This document shows, in pieces, positions 27,328-36,001 of a stretch of 64,000 nt of DNA (positions within the stretch are counted from its first letter, which is position 1; each line of letters opens with the position of its first letter). This DNA is from Ricordea florida (lineage: Eukaryota; Cnidaria; Anthozoa; Corallimorpharia; Ricordeidae). The stretch is taken from positions 11,145,678 to 11,209,677 of the forward strand of contig OX453277.1 in assembly GCA_949710005.1 (NCBI GenBank), read 5' to 3'. The position numbers and the translations under genes are program-made. The notes beneath the pieces are model-generated. The model saw nothing but the letters and a program-made list of their open reading frames with translations, did not search any database and was not told the origin of the DNA.

Positions 27328-30300
27328 GTGCACCGTTCAATGATCATTTTTACTGAGATAACAACAGGTCGCTTTACAATGCGTGGCATAATCGACGAGA
27401 GACGATGGTAAGCAAGAGTAAGGGAATTTTCAAACAGCTGTCCAAAATACATTGTACAGGAGTGAAGTCGGATTCAGAGACAGTCTTTCCGCGTTATACA
27501 CCGAACTGGTCAGTACAGTACCTGGGTGACTTCCCCATAAAGCACCGTAAACTGAGACTGAAGACACTTGTAAGGTGCTGACTGGATCACGACGTTTTCA
27601 GTCACTTCGTTCATCTGGTCAAAAAGAAAACACGCGGAAATGCCTGACAAGGAAATCAACTTCTCAGACTCAATAATAATAATCATTGTTATATACCAAT
27701 ACGTTCATTCAACAAAACGAGCACTATGATTGGTTGATTCTTGGTCACGTGCTCCTGATCAAATTAAAATGTATCCCTGCCAATCCCAACCGGGATACAA
27801 TCGCGCAGTTGTTGCCCGCGCGCCAGATGTGCCGTCTTTGTTTTCTTGTTTTTTTTTTCTAAGGGAAAGTCTAAATATATAACAAAGCATTCCCTCGAGT
27901 ACTGATGTTTCCCTAGACTTCGTCTCTCGGGACCATACAATAAGTGTATGTTATCTATCCAATGGGAAGGTTGTCTTGGGGGAAATCAGATTGGTTTATT
28001 TTGGGTCGGAGTTTTGCAATACGAATCGTTTCTATGGAAACCGAGTATTTTGTTTAAGAGAGTGGGTAAACTCAAAATCTGGAAGCGTGGCCCGACTGCC
28101 GTATAACAAACTTTAGTATAAATACTCAGGTGATTATACAAAATCGCGCGCTCTGATTGGTTCGCTATCTCGGATTATCAGCCTATAATCACCTCGACGA
28201 ACAAAATGGCTGCCAGTCGTTCGCGCGCTTTTGATGAAATAAACTCTTTCGTGTTGTAAAATGCTTTTCTTTTCTTTTTTGAAATAATCACCTGTGTATT
28301 TATACTAAAACAATTATTCGCCTCAGGCTCAGTGATTCCCTGTGAATATTCACCTCGAATTCGTCTCGGTGAATATTCACCGAGAATCACTTCGCCTTCG
28401 GCGAATAATTGTTAAATACCAAGCTTGCTCGTGTCTGTACCAGAGAATATTAACACGCGATCCGTAATTTAACGACCGTTTCTCGAAGGTCCCGATAACT
28501 TAACGGGCCCGAAGCTATACTTTTAAGTCGGAGCCCATTAAACGTTTGTGTAGTTCCCGACAAACAAACCAGCCCAACGTGCGACCTGACTTTGAACTGT
28601 CTGAATGAAACTTAAAAACCAGCAAAATTGTAATTTCCGTTGCACATATTTTTATCATAAAATAGCTTGCAAGGCACGCTAAGTTGCTGAGTCTATATAC
28701 ATGTACAATAGTACGGCCCTGCGTTTCGTTAGCAAGAGGTTAAAATTCTGCGCGAAAGGCAAACGAATCCAATGGCAGTGACTTCACTGGAAATACAACG
28801 AACCACAGGTTGTGATTATTTTCTTTATCATCCATCTTGATTTCTCCCTCAAACGTACAGTAAATCAACTTCGTTACTCACTTATAATAAACACTTCATG
28901 TATGGTCCCGAAGGAAACAGTTAGATTTGTTTTCCCGAGAGTCCTGATGTTTCCCGAGACGACGTCGAGGAAAACGTCAGGTCTCTCGGGAAAACAAAAC
29001 TGACTAGTTTCCCGAGGGACCATACATTAAGTGCTTTGTTACATATTTAGACTTTCCCTTAAACAATTATATAGCAAAAACAAACAAACAAACAAACAAA
29101 CAGACAGGCGTGAAAACATAACCTCCTTGGCGGAGGTAACAATGCAAAAAAATAAGCTAATTCTACTCAATTTCAAAGTCCAACTCGACGTCACATGCGA
29201 CATACAACGCACATGGAGTTTTGATTTCACGTGTTCAGGTCAGCAGTGAAATAGTCAACAGTGAACAGGGAATTTTATCTTTAACTTTCAAAAGTTTACG
29301 AGATGATTGTTGGTCAGTTAAAGAAAGTATCGATGAGTTTTGTTACTTAGTTTTCGCCTTACCTCTAACTTCAACTTTTCTAGTTCTTGGTGGGTGGAAG
29401 TGTAGCTCTCGTGTAGTTTCTCTAACTCCTCCAGCCTTGTTTTTGCTAACTCTCGCTGGTCCTCTAATTCAACAGCTGTTTCATCATTCTATAAGGCCCA
29501 AGATGTCGAGTTAGGACTGTATAACTACAGTATACGCATCGGTCTTATTGTTTGCAAAGCTGCTAAATAGTGCGGTACTACGGTTTGCTCCACTGTAAAG
29601 TGTAGTCCTAAGACTTTCATCCGTGGGTCAAACCATGCAGTGTGGCCATCCTTTAGAACGCTACTGAACAGTACTAAACTGTAGTACTGCTTGTTTTACT
29701 ATACAGTGTTTCTAACTTTTTCATATGAAGATCAAACTATGCAGTGTGATCATCCTTACTCAGTACTGTACTGTGGTACTGTTTTTTTTTTTTGCTATAC
29801 AGTGTGGTTCCAACTCTTTCATATGAAGATCGAACCATGCAGTGTGACCATTCTTTGTAAAGCTACTGAACAGTACTGTACTGTGGTACTGTTTGTTTTA
29901 CTATACACCATAGCTTTAACTTTTTATCTTTGGATTAAACCACGCAGTGTGACCATTCTTAGTAAAGCTACTGAACCGTACTGTGCTACTGCTTGTTTTA
30001 TTATACACCTTAGGTTTACTTTTTATCTTTGGATTAAACCACGCAGTGTGACCATTCTTTGGAAAGCTACAGAATAGGTCCTGTTTGTTTTACTATAGTG
30101 TGGCCCTAGAATGTTTATCTGTGGATCAAAACATACGGTGTGACCATTTCTCACGGGAAGCTACATAACAAACAATACTGCTCCACAGCACTGTACTGTT
30201 TGTTTTGCTACATGTACATACATATGGTATGCTTTTAAATTTTTCATCTGTATATCAATTCTCTACAAAGCTTAGGGAAGCAATACCGCACTATGGCACT

Positions 30301-33300
30301 GTTTGTTTTACTACACAGTGCAGTTCTAACTTTGTTAAAAGTAAATGAAACCGATCAGGGTGACCATTAGGGTGACCATTTATAAGGACTATTTTATCAG
30401 ATTCTACATTGAATGTTTTGTCTGTCATACTCTTAATTTGGTGATTCCTTCTCACAGTTCATTGGACAAATTAACTTTCACTCCCAGAAGTGATCAGCAT
30501 GAAACTTCTCAAAGAATCACAGAAATGATCAACTCAGGAATCATGAACTGATCTGACACCAAATTCTCCAAACTAACTTAAACCAAATGTATGGCAGTTG
30601 CTTAAGAGAACTGCACCTCAGATCGTGGGAGTGAAAGGGTTAAAATAATAGTTTCTCAAGTTGCCTATTTTCTCAGTATTCCATCATCAACCTTGAGCAC
30701 AGTGATTTTGTAACAATAGTTGTCATAATGGCTATCATGCATTATTTTATGAATAAAAGGGCTTAACACAGTTCACAGACAGACCGAAGGACAGACAGAC
30801 ATTACCAGTGCTGGCCCTGCCTCTCCTGTCTCCACACTTGTGTTTCCCTCTCTCAGCCTCTTGTTAACTTCTTCCAATTCATTCAATCTTTTCACCAAAT
30901 TCTCCACCCTGTGATTGGCCTTCTGCAGTTCATATGTTGCATCTTGAAGCTTTGTGTTCAACTGCGAGATTTCTTTCTGAGCTAATGCATACTTGTCTCG
31001 AATTTCTGAAAACTGAACAATCATGCTACGTGTACTTCATGAAATTCATTTCTAGAATTGAGTAAACTCCAACATGCTACACACTGTATCTACAATGTAC
31101 TTAGCTTGTTGTTATATGTTATAGAGAGGACAATACTACGATAGGTTCCTAAAAAAAAAACAGACAATGCTACAGTAACCAGGGTGAAGTGTTTAAATTA
31201 CCGGTAAGTAACTATTCAATCCCAGGTTAGCAATAATCAGCCTTCCAGGAATTAAACCCAAATCACATGGAATTCTCAATTTTTTTTTGGTGAAATAGGA
31301 TATCATATATTGAAACAGAAGGCTGAAGCTCTAATCTATTTACCTCTAAAGATGTGGTTTGTTGTTTCTGGTGTAGAGAAGTGACAAGTTCCCTTAGCTG
31401 TTTATTGTCTGCTTCTAAATCTGTCACACTTGCATCTTTCTCTGAAACTGTTTCTTTCAATGGTTCCTGTTTGTCTTTGTCATCTTTATTTGCTGAAAAA
31501 CAGAACACATCTCCAAATGATGCCACTGCCATCATATTTTTCATCACCAACATTCTTTTGTATACAGGGCAACCATAGGTCTCAATTCTGATGTGCTGCA
31601 CCTGTATTTCTACCATGGTTATCAGAAGTTCTTGGTACACTTTATGTCTAATAATGAAAAACAGCTCACACTGCCTTTTTCCCCTTACTTTGTCATCTTC
31701 TTCCTTCCTCTTCCCTCAACCAATGTTGATACCAATACATGGGCAAGCCAAAATGCATGTACCACTTTGTTTATGGATCTAAAGGAGGCACTGTGCTAAA
31801 CCATCTGGCTAGAATTTGCTCAACTTGCCAAACCTAATGTAGTGTTCGGTACACTACAGATTCTCCACTAGTTAACCCCTTCACTGCCAAGATCGGATAT
31901 AAATTCTCCTGAGCAAGCACTAAACAGTTCCTTATGTTTTAGTTCGGAGAATGTGGCGGTTGATCGATTTAGCATCCTTGACATGATCAGGTTCTCAATT
32001 CTCATAATCTGTTTGTGCGGGACTGCATTGGAATTATCAGGAGAATTTATACATGGGTCACCTGTGGCATTGAAGGGGTTAAAAGAGATGCTCCTCACAC
32101 AAAAGCCTTTCACATGCCTGTGACCTCATTTATGTCAGAGCATGTTCAAAATAGTGAGGAATAACCACATAATGTAGACTGGCCAATTTAGGACCTAAGT
32201 GTTCAACTTTACCTTCACTTCTTTCACCTTCCACCAATGGTTCAGATTGCTTTGTGTTTTGTTTGGCCACTTGAGATTTGTATGGTCCAGACAGCTCCAC
32301 ATAGTGAAGCAATTTCTTGGTATATTCTTTTGTGGACACTGATCTCTCTGCCACCTCTTTCCTGACTTGCTCTGAGTCCAAGTTAGAGAGATGCTCAAGG
32401 CAGGAGAGTGTAGCTTCATTGGATGTCTGTTCAGAGTCTTCCTCCACTATACCTTCATACCGCTGAAGTATTGTCTTGATGTCTTCATCAAGCTACAACA
32501 TTAGATTTAAAGTAAAAACGTTAAAGATGAACACAGGCCAGAGCTTATTCCAGTTTCTCTAACACGTACCTAAGAGAATTCCCCCTCCCTCCTTTGGATG
32601 GGATGATAGTCCAATGCAGGCTTACCCCTCCCCTATCTTTTGTATCACCTGTAAACGTTTATACCCCAGGATAGAGAGAGTCAGTGTCAAATTAAGTTTC
32701 TTGTCTAAGGAAATTAAACAGTGCATCACCAGGGTTTGCAGTCTTGCCTTAATGATCTGAAATCAGACAAGCTAACCACTATAATTACATGTATCACAGA
32801 GTCTCTTGGTGTTAATATTATGGAATTCTAGTATTTTAACCTCTCCATTCCAAAGATCTAGCACGCAGTTCTTTTCTAGGTGAGTCATTATTTCAGCCAA
32901 GCAGTTTCAGTATTTGTTTTTTTTCAGTGTGAATATTCTGGAGCAATGGTACCTTTGAAAAGAATTGTTGCTGACATTGACAACAAAAACGTCAACAACA
33001 GCTCAATTATTTTGATGTTAAAGTGACCCAAAAGTCTTCCATTGTTCAGTTTTGTTCAATTCTCCTTATCTGTCCTTTAATTATGTACATATATTGATAT
33101 TTTCAGGAGAAGCTACACTTTCACTACTTGTGATAGCAATAATTGCTACTGTACAAGTGGTTATTACCAAGGATTAAAACTAAAATTACTTTTTGACTGC
33201 CAGGAAACTGGTTTAATACAGACTTTCTGCATAAAAAAAACTTACCTGTAGTACATGTACTAACCTGTATTGCTCAGGTTTTACTGGAAAATACTGGCCC

Positions 33301-35769
33301 TCTGCCTCAGGGCTAAAATTTAACTCCACTGCTTGGTGGCCAATCGGGCCAGTTTCCTTGAATTCTTAGTGGCCCATCCCAAAATGAAGTAGCCCTCAAT
33401 TTTTTTTTTGAGAGTCACGTGGCAATTGCAAAATCAAAATCGCGTCTATATGTTATGAATGTGGATCGCTCGTGAAATCACTGTTAAAACGGCTCTGAAT
33501 TTCCACTTCAGAACTAAAAATTCACTTAAGTGGATGATCTTAGCGTCCAGACAAAGAAACAAAGAGAAAGTTAGTCAATTCATCAACTTGAAGAAAACCC
33601 TGCTGCCTGCTTTTACAGACTTTGTTGTGCTTGATCCATACCATCACAACCTCAGGCCAGTATTTTCCAGTAAGGCCCTTTTGCTTGGTTAGTAAAAGAT
33701 TGTACCTTTTTAAATTCATTTTAGATGGGCACTTAGCAAAATAAGATGATGAAAAATATGTTGTTAAATGCAAAATATGTTGTTAAATGGCACTGTCCAT
33801 AACTCTCAAAATAGAAATGTTTCAAGAAAAGCTTTATCTAGAGAGTTTAATGTTTCTGCATGACAGAAACAACACTGTACCTGCATCCAGTGTCTGTTTA
33901 TCACAGAGATAATGGCCATGTCTGATTCCCTTCTTTTCTTCAATTCATCAACTTGTTCTTTCAACTTCTCTTCCTCTATTTTCACTTCTTCCAATCTCTC
34001 TGCCAACTTCTTGTTCTGAAACTTCAGAACCTTCAGGTTCATCTCATCCTGCATGATAACACATGAAAAAGAAGAATGTTACATACTGAATTGAGAGGGA
34101 TGTAAGCATTTCTGGTAATGTTATTTTGTGTTATTTTTGGTGTGGTTTTACTGTAAGTACAGTATTGCGGTATTTTCTTTTTTTGAAATTTTAGGTTGCT
34201 TGTAATTGGTGCAAATGAGCATGGTTTTTTTACGTTTTCACATCACATCACCACTTCTGGTTACCTTGTTTAAATTACATACATGTACAGTTTTACTGCA
34301 TGATTGCAGTGTTTTAACTGTTTGAGTAGTTTTGCTATATTTTGAGCTCCTTACGTCCCCCACTGATTTGTATCAGTTACAATCTAAGGCACAACCAGTC
34401 TACTACTTTATCAGGGCCTCAAACAAGCCAGAGTGCATTTAGCATAGGGTATGCCAAATACTGGTTCTACCAGCATTTCTAAAGTTGCTATCAAATGGAC
34501 ACCAGAGGGCAAAAGAAAAAGAGGCCATCCAAAATCCATCTGGAGAAGAATGGTACCAACAAAGTGCTGAGGAAAATAGAAATTTTGTTTGTTTGTTTGT
34601 TTTTTTTTTTTCAGATTAATTATGTGGCAGTTATGCAGGAAGTTATGCAAGACTTTAAGTTACTTTTTGTTTAACACCAAATTTATATCCACAATGGTAA
34701 ACTATGAGTACAAAGCTTCTGCTTTTCATCATAATACACTGCTGGCATTCAAAAATTTCAAATACCCTGATGTTTGTCAGACAATAATGGCTTGACGTTC
34801 CCATAACCCATTAAACCACCAACCATGCTGTCCATACACTGTGTTTAGGATCACACGTATACAGGCATTTTTGTTGTTGTTTATAAGAAAGCAACAGTAC
34901 AGTTATAGCATGTAAAATTAATCAAGAAGTTGGGTTACTCAAATGAATTGATAAAGTAAGTTATGCCACCGTAAGGTAAAAGGGAGGTGCTGATGTTTCA
35001 AGCAGTAGCCCTTCGTCACAGTGTCTTTTTGCTTGAAACATCAGCACCTCCCTTTTACCTTACGGTGGTATAACTTACTTTATCAATTCGTTTATCTTAA
35101 TTTCTTGTGTTCCAATTCCCCACCGACGCTGCACCAGTTTCTTTAAAAACTAACCTCATAATAGCATGTAAAAAATTTGGATACAGGAGTCCCAGTAGCA
35201 ATTTGTCAAGTTTGATCGTTTGGGTGTACAAAAAAAGTTGTAAATGTAGGTAGTTCTGGATATGATTGTTGTTGATGTGGGGCTGTACATGTATAAAGGA
35301 GCTGGTTTATAAACATACTTTTGCTGTGTCGGTGAGTAATTAAAACACACAAACATGAACACCAAAACTGTTGATAAAGTACGTTTTAACACCGTAGGAT
35401 TAAAGGAGTGCTGTCGTTTCGACCGTCAGCCCTTCGCTAGGGCGAATTTTTATGTTGACGCTGACTGACATTTCGACAACCTGAGAGATATTCAACATCA
35501 GATGTACTGCTACAACGTACAGCAGCTATAATAAAGAATGTTATCCAACCGATAAAATTCTTAGTGTTGAATCTATCAGGCGAAACATTGAGGAGTCCTT
35601 CCAACAACAAAATCTCACTGCTGTCAACATAAACAATTTCGTATATTTGATTTTTGAAAGCACCCACCTCAGTCGAAACAGCGCCGATATTTACTGGTGG
35701 AATCATTTTGGTCAAAAACTGTTTCTTTGCCGGGGGTAACCCCGAAGTTTCTAGTTGAGAACGCTTCAT
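624..35769 (-). CDS. RNF20: E3 ubiquitin-protein ligase BRE1 (RNF20/RNF40 orthologue), 20 coding exons
   Basis: BRE1 proteins are nuclear RING ligases that monoubiquitinate histone H2B with a RAD6-type E2. Coding exons in transcript order: 35769-35668, 34048-33881, 32492-32213, 31492-31344, 31012-30806, 29488-29363, 27614-27522, 21971-21891, 20938-20803, 14357-14314, 11914-11837, 10871-10627, 9506-9422, 8575-8393, 6772-6644, 5878-5729, 5008-4949, 3301-3233, 1849-1748, 797-624. All phases agree and give 886 residues (human RNF20 is about 975). The N-terminus carries the family stretch [19 protein letters not shown]. The middle is coiled coil, including a Glu-rich acidic segment (exon 12), [10 protein letters not shown] (exon 13) and [11 protein letters not shown] (exon 15). 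The C-terminal C3HC4 RING starts near residue 834 ([17 protein letters not shown]) and ends FHRIYL. Oddities: exon 17 uses a GC donor, and about 24 residues present in vertebrate proteins are missing between exons 17 and 18. Identity is very sure; whether it is RNF20 or the single pre-duplication Bre1 is not decided. Confidence 0.95.
1035..1400. repeat. Imperfect GCT/ACT trinucleotide tract
   Basis: About 365 bases of interrupted GCT, ACT, GCC and TTA triplets lie in the last BRE1 intron. All frames are open and give Leu-, Thr/Ala- or Cys/Tyr-rich low-complexity peptides. These are by-products of the triplet period and not genes. Confidence 0.85.
2286..3120 (+). repeat. 107-bp satellite array, copy block 1
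   Basis: About seven head-to-tail units lie in the BRE1 intron between exons 19 and 18. The landmark TTTTTCATCAG recurs at 2500, 2607, 2714, 2821, 2928 and 3042. The spacing is 107, with one 7-bp insertion in the last interval. Units carry CCATGCAGTATAACCATG, then GTTTGTTGTACTATACAGCG. Edge units are diverged. Same family and orientation as the blocks near 21.2-21.9 kb and 29.6-30.3 kb. Confidence 0.9.
3618..3792. mobile_element. Palindromic MITE
   Basis: Arms of about 59 bases (3633-3691 and 3718-3776) are nearly perfect reverse complements around a 26-base loop, beginning GTAGCAGCTCGTCCTAGATC. The 9-base word AATTGCCGC stands on both sides (3618-3626 and 3784-3792) and could be the target duplication. 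It lies in a BRE1 intron. The transcript would fold into a long hairpin, so a small-RNA source is an alternative reading. Confidence 0.8.
4265..4805. repeat. Interspersed element with CTCATGG ends, copy 1
   Basis: It begins with CAAAGGCTCC and CTACCTCATGG and ends with an inverted CCATGAGGTA. Its core shares GCATAAATTAATTGTCTAAC and GACGCCATTTTGTA with the copy at 7914-8280. It lies in the BRE1 intron between exons 18 and 17. No coding capacity is visible, so it is probably a non-autonomous DNA element. Confidence 0.6.
5970..6390. repeat. Poly-G-ended interspersed repeat, copy 1
   Basis: The ends are runs of G (5975-5990) and C (6366-6383) next to a CCCG/CGGG corner. The inside repeats CCCTATACTAGAGTAAAC-like words and GTGCCGCTG. 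Relative to the copy at 41465-41805 it is in the opposite orientation. It sits in the BRE1 intron between exons 16 and 15. The family has at least six members in the window. Confidence 0.75.
6836..7112 (-). mobile_element. tRNA-derived SINE, minus copy
   Basis: Read on the minus strand, the head has an A-box-like GGTGCAGTGGTGGGAGCGCTC region. It is followed by a B-box-like GGTTCGATTCCC, a body containing CTCTGCTCTGAGAGGTTTTC, and an AAATC-rich tail ending in ACAGTGTCCCCAA. The head shows a short tandem duplication (TGGGGAGCAGGGTTGGCGCA type) near 7050-7110. It forms an inverted pair with the plus copy about 210 bases away. Confidence 0.8.
7322..7620 (+). mobile_element. tRNA-derived SINE, plus copy
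   Basis: The A-box-like GGCGCAGTGGTGAGAGCGC is followed by the B-box-like GGGTTTGATTCCCGTCC. The same body (TCTACTCTGTTCCGAGAGGT) and a GATTTGATTTGATTT tail follow. It ends in GTCCCCAATTAG and TTGACACTCAAATA, matching the minus copy. It lies in the same BRE1 intron (exons 15 to 14). Confidence 0.85.
7628..7690. repeat. ATT/ATC microsatellite
   Basis: Simple trinucleotide run directly after the plus-strand SINE tail. Confidence 0.9.
7914..8280. repeat. Interspersed element with CTCATG ends, copy 2
   Basis: It begins with CAAAGGCTCC and CAGCTCATGAATG and ends with CATTCATGAGCT, an inverted pair. The core matches copy 1 at 4265-4805 (GCATAAATTAATTGTCTAAC, GACGCCATTTTGTA). A shorter relative may lie at 9560-9610. 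Confidence 0.6.
9045..9364. repeat. G-rich repeat with inverted CATTATTTA ends, copy 1
   Basis: It starts CAGGGACGGGTCATTATTTA and ends TAAATAATGACTGCTCCCTG, an imperfect inverted repeat of about 20 bases. The interior has several runs of 8-11 G. The same ends bound a copy at 43608-43912. Confidence 0.65.
11418..11650. mobile_element. Palindromic MITE with possible 9-bp target duplication
   Basis: The outer arms of about 65 bases begin ATACGTGGTGTATGGGGACA at 11427 and end with its reverse complement at 11635. The loop holds several GGATAAGGATGTCTAAG words, themselves partly inverted. AAAGTTATG occurs at 11418-11426 and 11642-11650. It lies in the BRE1 intron between exons 12 and 11. Confidence 0.8.
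12895..13090 (+). mobile_element. tRNA-derived SINE, second family
   Basis: An A-box-like GTGGTGAGGGCGCTGG is followed by a B-box-like GGGCTCAATTCCCGTCCC about 40 bases on. The body (TACCTGGATATGTAATACGG) differs from the SINE at 7322. Lies in an intron; the end of the element is approximate. Confidence 0.65.
13269..13448. mobile_element. MITE with duplicated right arm
   Basis: The ends AGAACATTACACGG and CCGTGTAATATGTTCT are inverted. The right-arm sequence (CGCCACTCGAA to CGCGCCACCGTGTAATA) occurs twice in tandem, at about 13334-13378 and 13393-13441. The element is therefore a hairpin with one arm duplicated. Confidence 0.8.
15430..15643. repeat. Inverted, diverged copy of the 57-bp unit next to the array
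   Basis: At 15433-15505 the plus strand reads as the reverse complement of a diverged 57-bp unit (AGAGAAAATGAGG, then GATAAGGGGACAGAATC). The 26-base word ending CTATTTTTAG at 15515 is inverted by CTAAAAATAGATTCTGTCCC at 15632, across a loop of about 116 bases. This looks like the foldback element from which the array grew. Confidence 0.75.
15644..20773 (+). repeat. 57-bp minisatellite, 90 units in perfect register
   Basis: The unit runs from TCTGTCCCCTTATCATATCA through GACGGGGTTATGTTCTC to CATTTTCTCTTCAT. The span is 5130 bases, exactly 90 x 57, with no indel detectable. Variation is limited to a few sites: GGGG/GGCG/GAGG after GAC, TTATCAT/TAATTAT, TTTCCTC/TTTTCTC, TTCAT/TTAAT, ATGTTCTC/ATATTATC. 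Segments repeat with 741-base (13-unit) and 1482-base (26-unit) spacing. The 17.74-19.23 kb block recurs at 19.23-20.71 kb almost unchanged. It sits in the BRE1 intron between exons 10 and 9, ending 30 bases from exon 9. Because 57 is divisible by 3, long open frames appear on both strands (up to about 1490 codons); I do not call them genes. Confidence 0.97.
20985..21080. repeat. Single-arm relative of the 34945 hairpin family
   Basis: AATTGATGAAGTTTAACCACCGTAAGATTAAAGAG, then CGTTTCGAG and CCCCTCGTCAGGGTG, matches one arm of the inverted repeat at 34945-35090 and the fragment at 35375-35450. (Described in parts of under 20 bases: AATTGATGAAGTTTAACC; ACCGTAAGATTAAAG.). Confidence 0.55.
21120..21870 (+). 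repeat. 106-bp satellite array, copy block 2
   Basis: About seven units lie in the BRE1 intron between exons 9 and 8. TTTTCATCTT recurs at 21321, 21427, 21533 and 21639 (spacing 106). Units read GATCAAACCATGCAGTGTGA, then GGTACTGTTTGTTTTACTG. The edge units are diverged, and the array ends 20 bases before exon 8. Confidence 0.9.
22335..22524. repeat. Left terminal inverted repeat of the mariner-type element
   Basis: It pairs with 26350-26539. It contains two ATTGG/CCAAT motifs (GCATAGTCCAATGAAAG and ATTCCAATG) upstream of the transposase start. The same motifs therefore precede the partner gene at the other end. Confidence 0.88.
22690..23765 (+). pseudogene. DD37E transposase, IS630/Tc1/mariner superfamily, one frameshift
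   Basis: This would cut and rejoin the element at TA sites. The first segment (22690-22911) holds an N-terminal helix-turn-helix-like region. The frame then shifts by one base near 22895-22905 into a 294-codon frame (22881-23765). That frame opens with a second DNA-binding region ([20 protein letters not shown]), followed by the DDE catalytic core. Counting from the codon at 22881, the acidic residues are D115 (FFDEAG), D205 (VMDNLGLHH) and E243 (SPDFNPIE), with 37 residues between the second D and E. The core is intact. The single frameshift may be an inactivating mutation, a sequencing error or a small unrecognised intron. Confidence 0.85.
23766..24742. other. Non-coding spacer between the two transposon genes
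   Basis: About 980 bases without a credible gene. Words such as CACAGGTTTATG/CACTAGTTTATG (23915, 24289) and TTTCGAAC with ACAAACACAACA (24006, 24574) recur imperfectly. This suggests an old tandem duplication of about 375 bases in the 3' regions of the two genes. Confidence 0.5.
24743..26299 (-). CDS. Transposon-borne zinc-knuckle, coiled-coil protein, 518 aa
   Basis: An intact intronless frame inside the mariner-type element. I do not recognise the family. Residues 1-95 look like a compact folded domain (starts [18 protein letters not shown]). A coiled coil with [18 protein letters not shown] follows near residue 175. A Cys/His cluster comes next, near 215-250: [15 protein letters not shown] is C-x2-C-x5-H-x4-C, with further Cys and His after it. 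A second coiled coil follows ([18 protein letters not shown]). The tail is rich in Pro, Ser and Thr. Start chosen as the first Met, about 50 bases inside the terminal repeat boundary. It is convergent with the transposase. A role in target or transposase binding is possible but is inference. That the frame stays open over 518 codons argues for recent selection or youth. Confidence 0.8.
   Translation of the reverse strand: MSLVQIRVVYDYYASKRTTPFFITEDEILECDFDSFKARLLREVPYLAKSTSAASLRLTMNDEDLGIDLSPVYFNLQMKEMLGKQRNLTIQAFSFDSPSVQQVDTENRVQRQEADKHEAKYTRPESLKARRSLSLQNNSKCDDLCDGELCEFEKSDRIVVRATHKAGDSKQQTPLERYIAKTEEQIIHMQERNDQLKQRENSILAKLERVKSDPRDGNICRSCHLRLGHSARTCQYGRCTSVFKCGEEKFHSGEVNMREMRNQVRKNELELRKLQSELENKRAALQAMNDKQTNRIESDLFQANREGYLVSGNKNWSLLRKHVYLVEQYSKKHLGGKIPGKNDVTKVLEKALSTEDEDKPVAKLSRCKKRENNPAKSQLERQGIKFPRASAQDCDFETREFKEPSAILYTAPKNEEEEAEQLAIVVRESLRQKTDSPVPFRIMGNPFLTPPFVPPIPFYGRHFANRMNNASLDQEQVPSTSTSTCATTNTNPKSTVEPTAAEEAANLLLSLSRKNAAE
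26350..26539. repeat. Right terminal inverted repeat of the mariner-type element
   Basis: Reverse complement of 22335-22524 with few changes. It lies just upstream of the zinc-knuckle gene start. Confidence 0.88.
26556..26840. repeat. GGTCCGTA/CGCTCGGAT repeat, copy 1
   Basis: It contains GCGCGCTGTGATTGGTCAAT, an inverted pair around TTTCCGCTGGGATTTATGG, and GTCCGTACTGTAAGTTACGG with its inverse. A 14-bp tandem (GAAGTACGCACATT, about 3.5 copies) sits at 26584-26633. It lies immediately beside the mariner-type element. Further copies are at 40925, 53485 and 55885. Confidence 0.75.
27268..27327. repeat. TAA microsatellite
   Basis: About 20 uninterrupted TAA triplets in the BRE1 intron just downstream of exon 7. 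Shorter runs of the same triplet lie at 22303-22333 and 26838-26873. Confidence 0.95.
28311..28411. repeat. Palindrome with AATTATTCGCC ends
   Basis: CAATTATTCGCC at 28311 is inverted by GGCGAATAATTG at 28411. Internal GTGAATATTCACC words are inverted too. Probably a short DNA-transposon relic; a CGCGCGCTCTGATTGGTTCG repeat segment lies just to its left (28145). Confidence 0.65.
29560..30330 (+). repeat. 106-bp satellite array, copy block 3 (diverged)
   Basis: Seven or so degraded units lie in the BRE1 intron between exons 6 and 5. CCATGCAGTGTGACCATTC and GTGGTACTGTTTGTTTTACT recur, with spacing near 100-115. Same orientation as the blocks at 2.3-3.1 and 21.1-21.9 kb, and more diverged. Confidence 0.85.
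30471..30643. mobile_element. TTAA-flanked MITE (piggyBac-like), copy 1
   Basis: TTAA at 30471-30474 and 30640-30643 flank inverted ends CTTTCACTCCCA and TGGGAGTGAAAGGG. TTAA duplications with CCC-type ends are the signature of piggyBac elements. No coding capacity. Confidence 0.75.
31872..32082. mobile_element. TTAA-flanked MITE, copy 2
   Basis: TTAA flanks CCCCTTCACTGCCAAGATC at the left and GGCATTGAAGGGG at the right. Related to the copies at 30471 and 47327. It lies in the BRE1 intron between exons 4 and 3. Confidence 0.75.
34480..34572 (+). pseudogene. LINE reverse-transcriptase C-terminal relic
   Basis: One frame reads [23 protein letters not shown] residues after frame drift. This is the arginine-rich end typical of non-LTR retrotransposon ORF2 proteins. 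Only about 30 codons remain, in a BRE1 intron. Confidence 0.55.
34945..35090. mobile_element. Palindromic MITE with CACCGTAAGG arms
   Basis: Arms of about 60 bases (34945-35003 and 35028-35090), starting GAATTGATAAAGTAAGTTAT, are near-perfect reverse complements around a 24-base loop. Single-arm relatives lie at 20985 and 35375. Confidence 0.8.
35375..35450. repeat. Single-arm relative of the 34945 MITE
   Basis: GATAAAGTACGTTTTAACACC followed by GTAGGATTAAAGGAGTGC and CCCTTCGCTAGGG matches one arm of the family with many changes. It is in the first BRE1 intron. Confidence 0.55.
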
Positions 35770-35852
35770 CCTGCTTTAGTGATGACACTGTAGTCGTCGC
35801 TCTACTCAGATGTCTACAATATCTTCACATTTTCTTTACAAAGACAACGTAA

Positions 35853-35863
35853 GTCGCCATCTT
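35853..35863 (-). promoter_or_regulatory. YY1-like promoter motif upstream of BRE1
   Basis: On the minus strand this reads AAGATGGCGAC, about 85 bases before the BRE1 start codon. The AAGATGGCG core is a known metazoan promoter element bound by YY1. Its position fits a TATA-less housekeeping promoter. Binding is inference. Confidence 0.5.
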
Positions 35864-36001
35864 GAACGCATGGCTTCGATCTTTATCAGCGGTTATTTCC
35901 GTCATGGCGGCAGAATAACGAAATATAAGGAATGGTGGAATGGCAACATTGAGGAATCGCGGAACGACAGGAAACCACCTAAGTGCTTAAACACGGAATG
36001 A

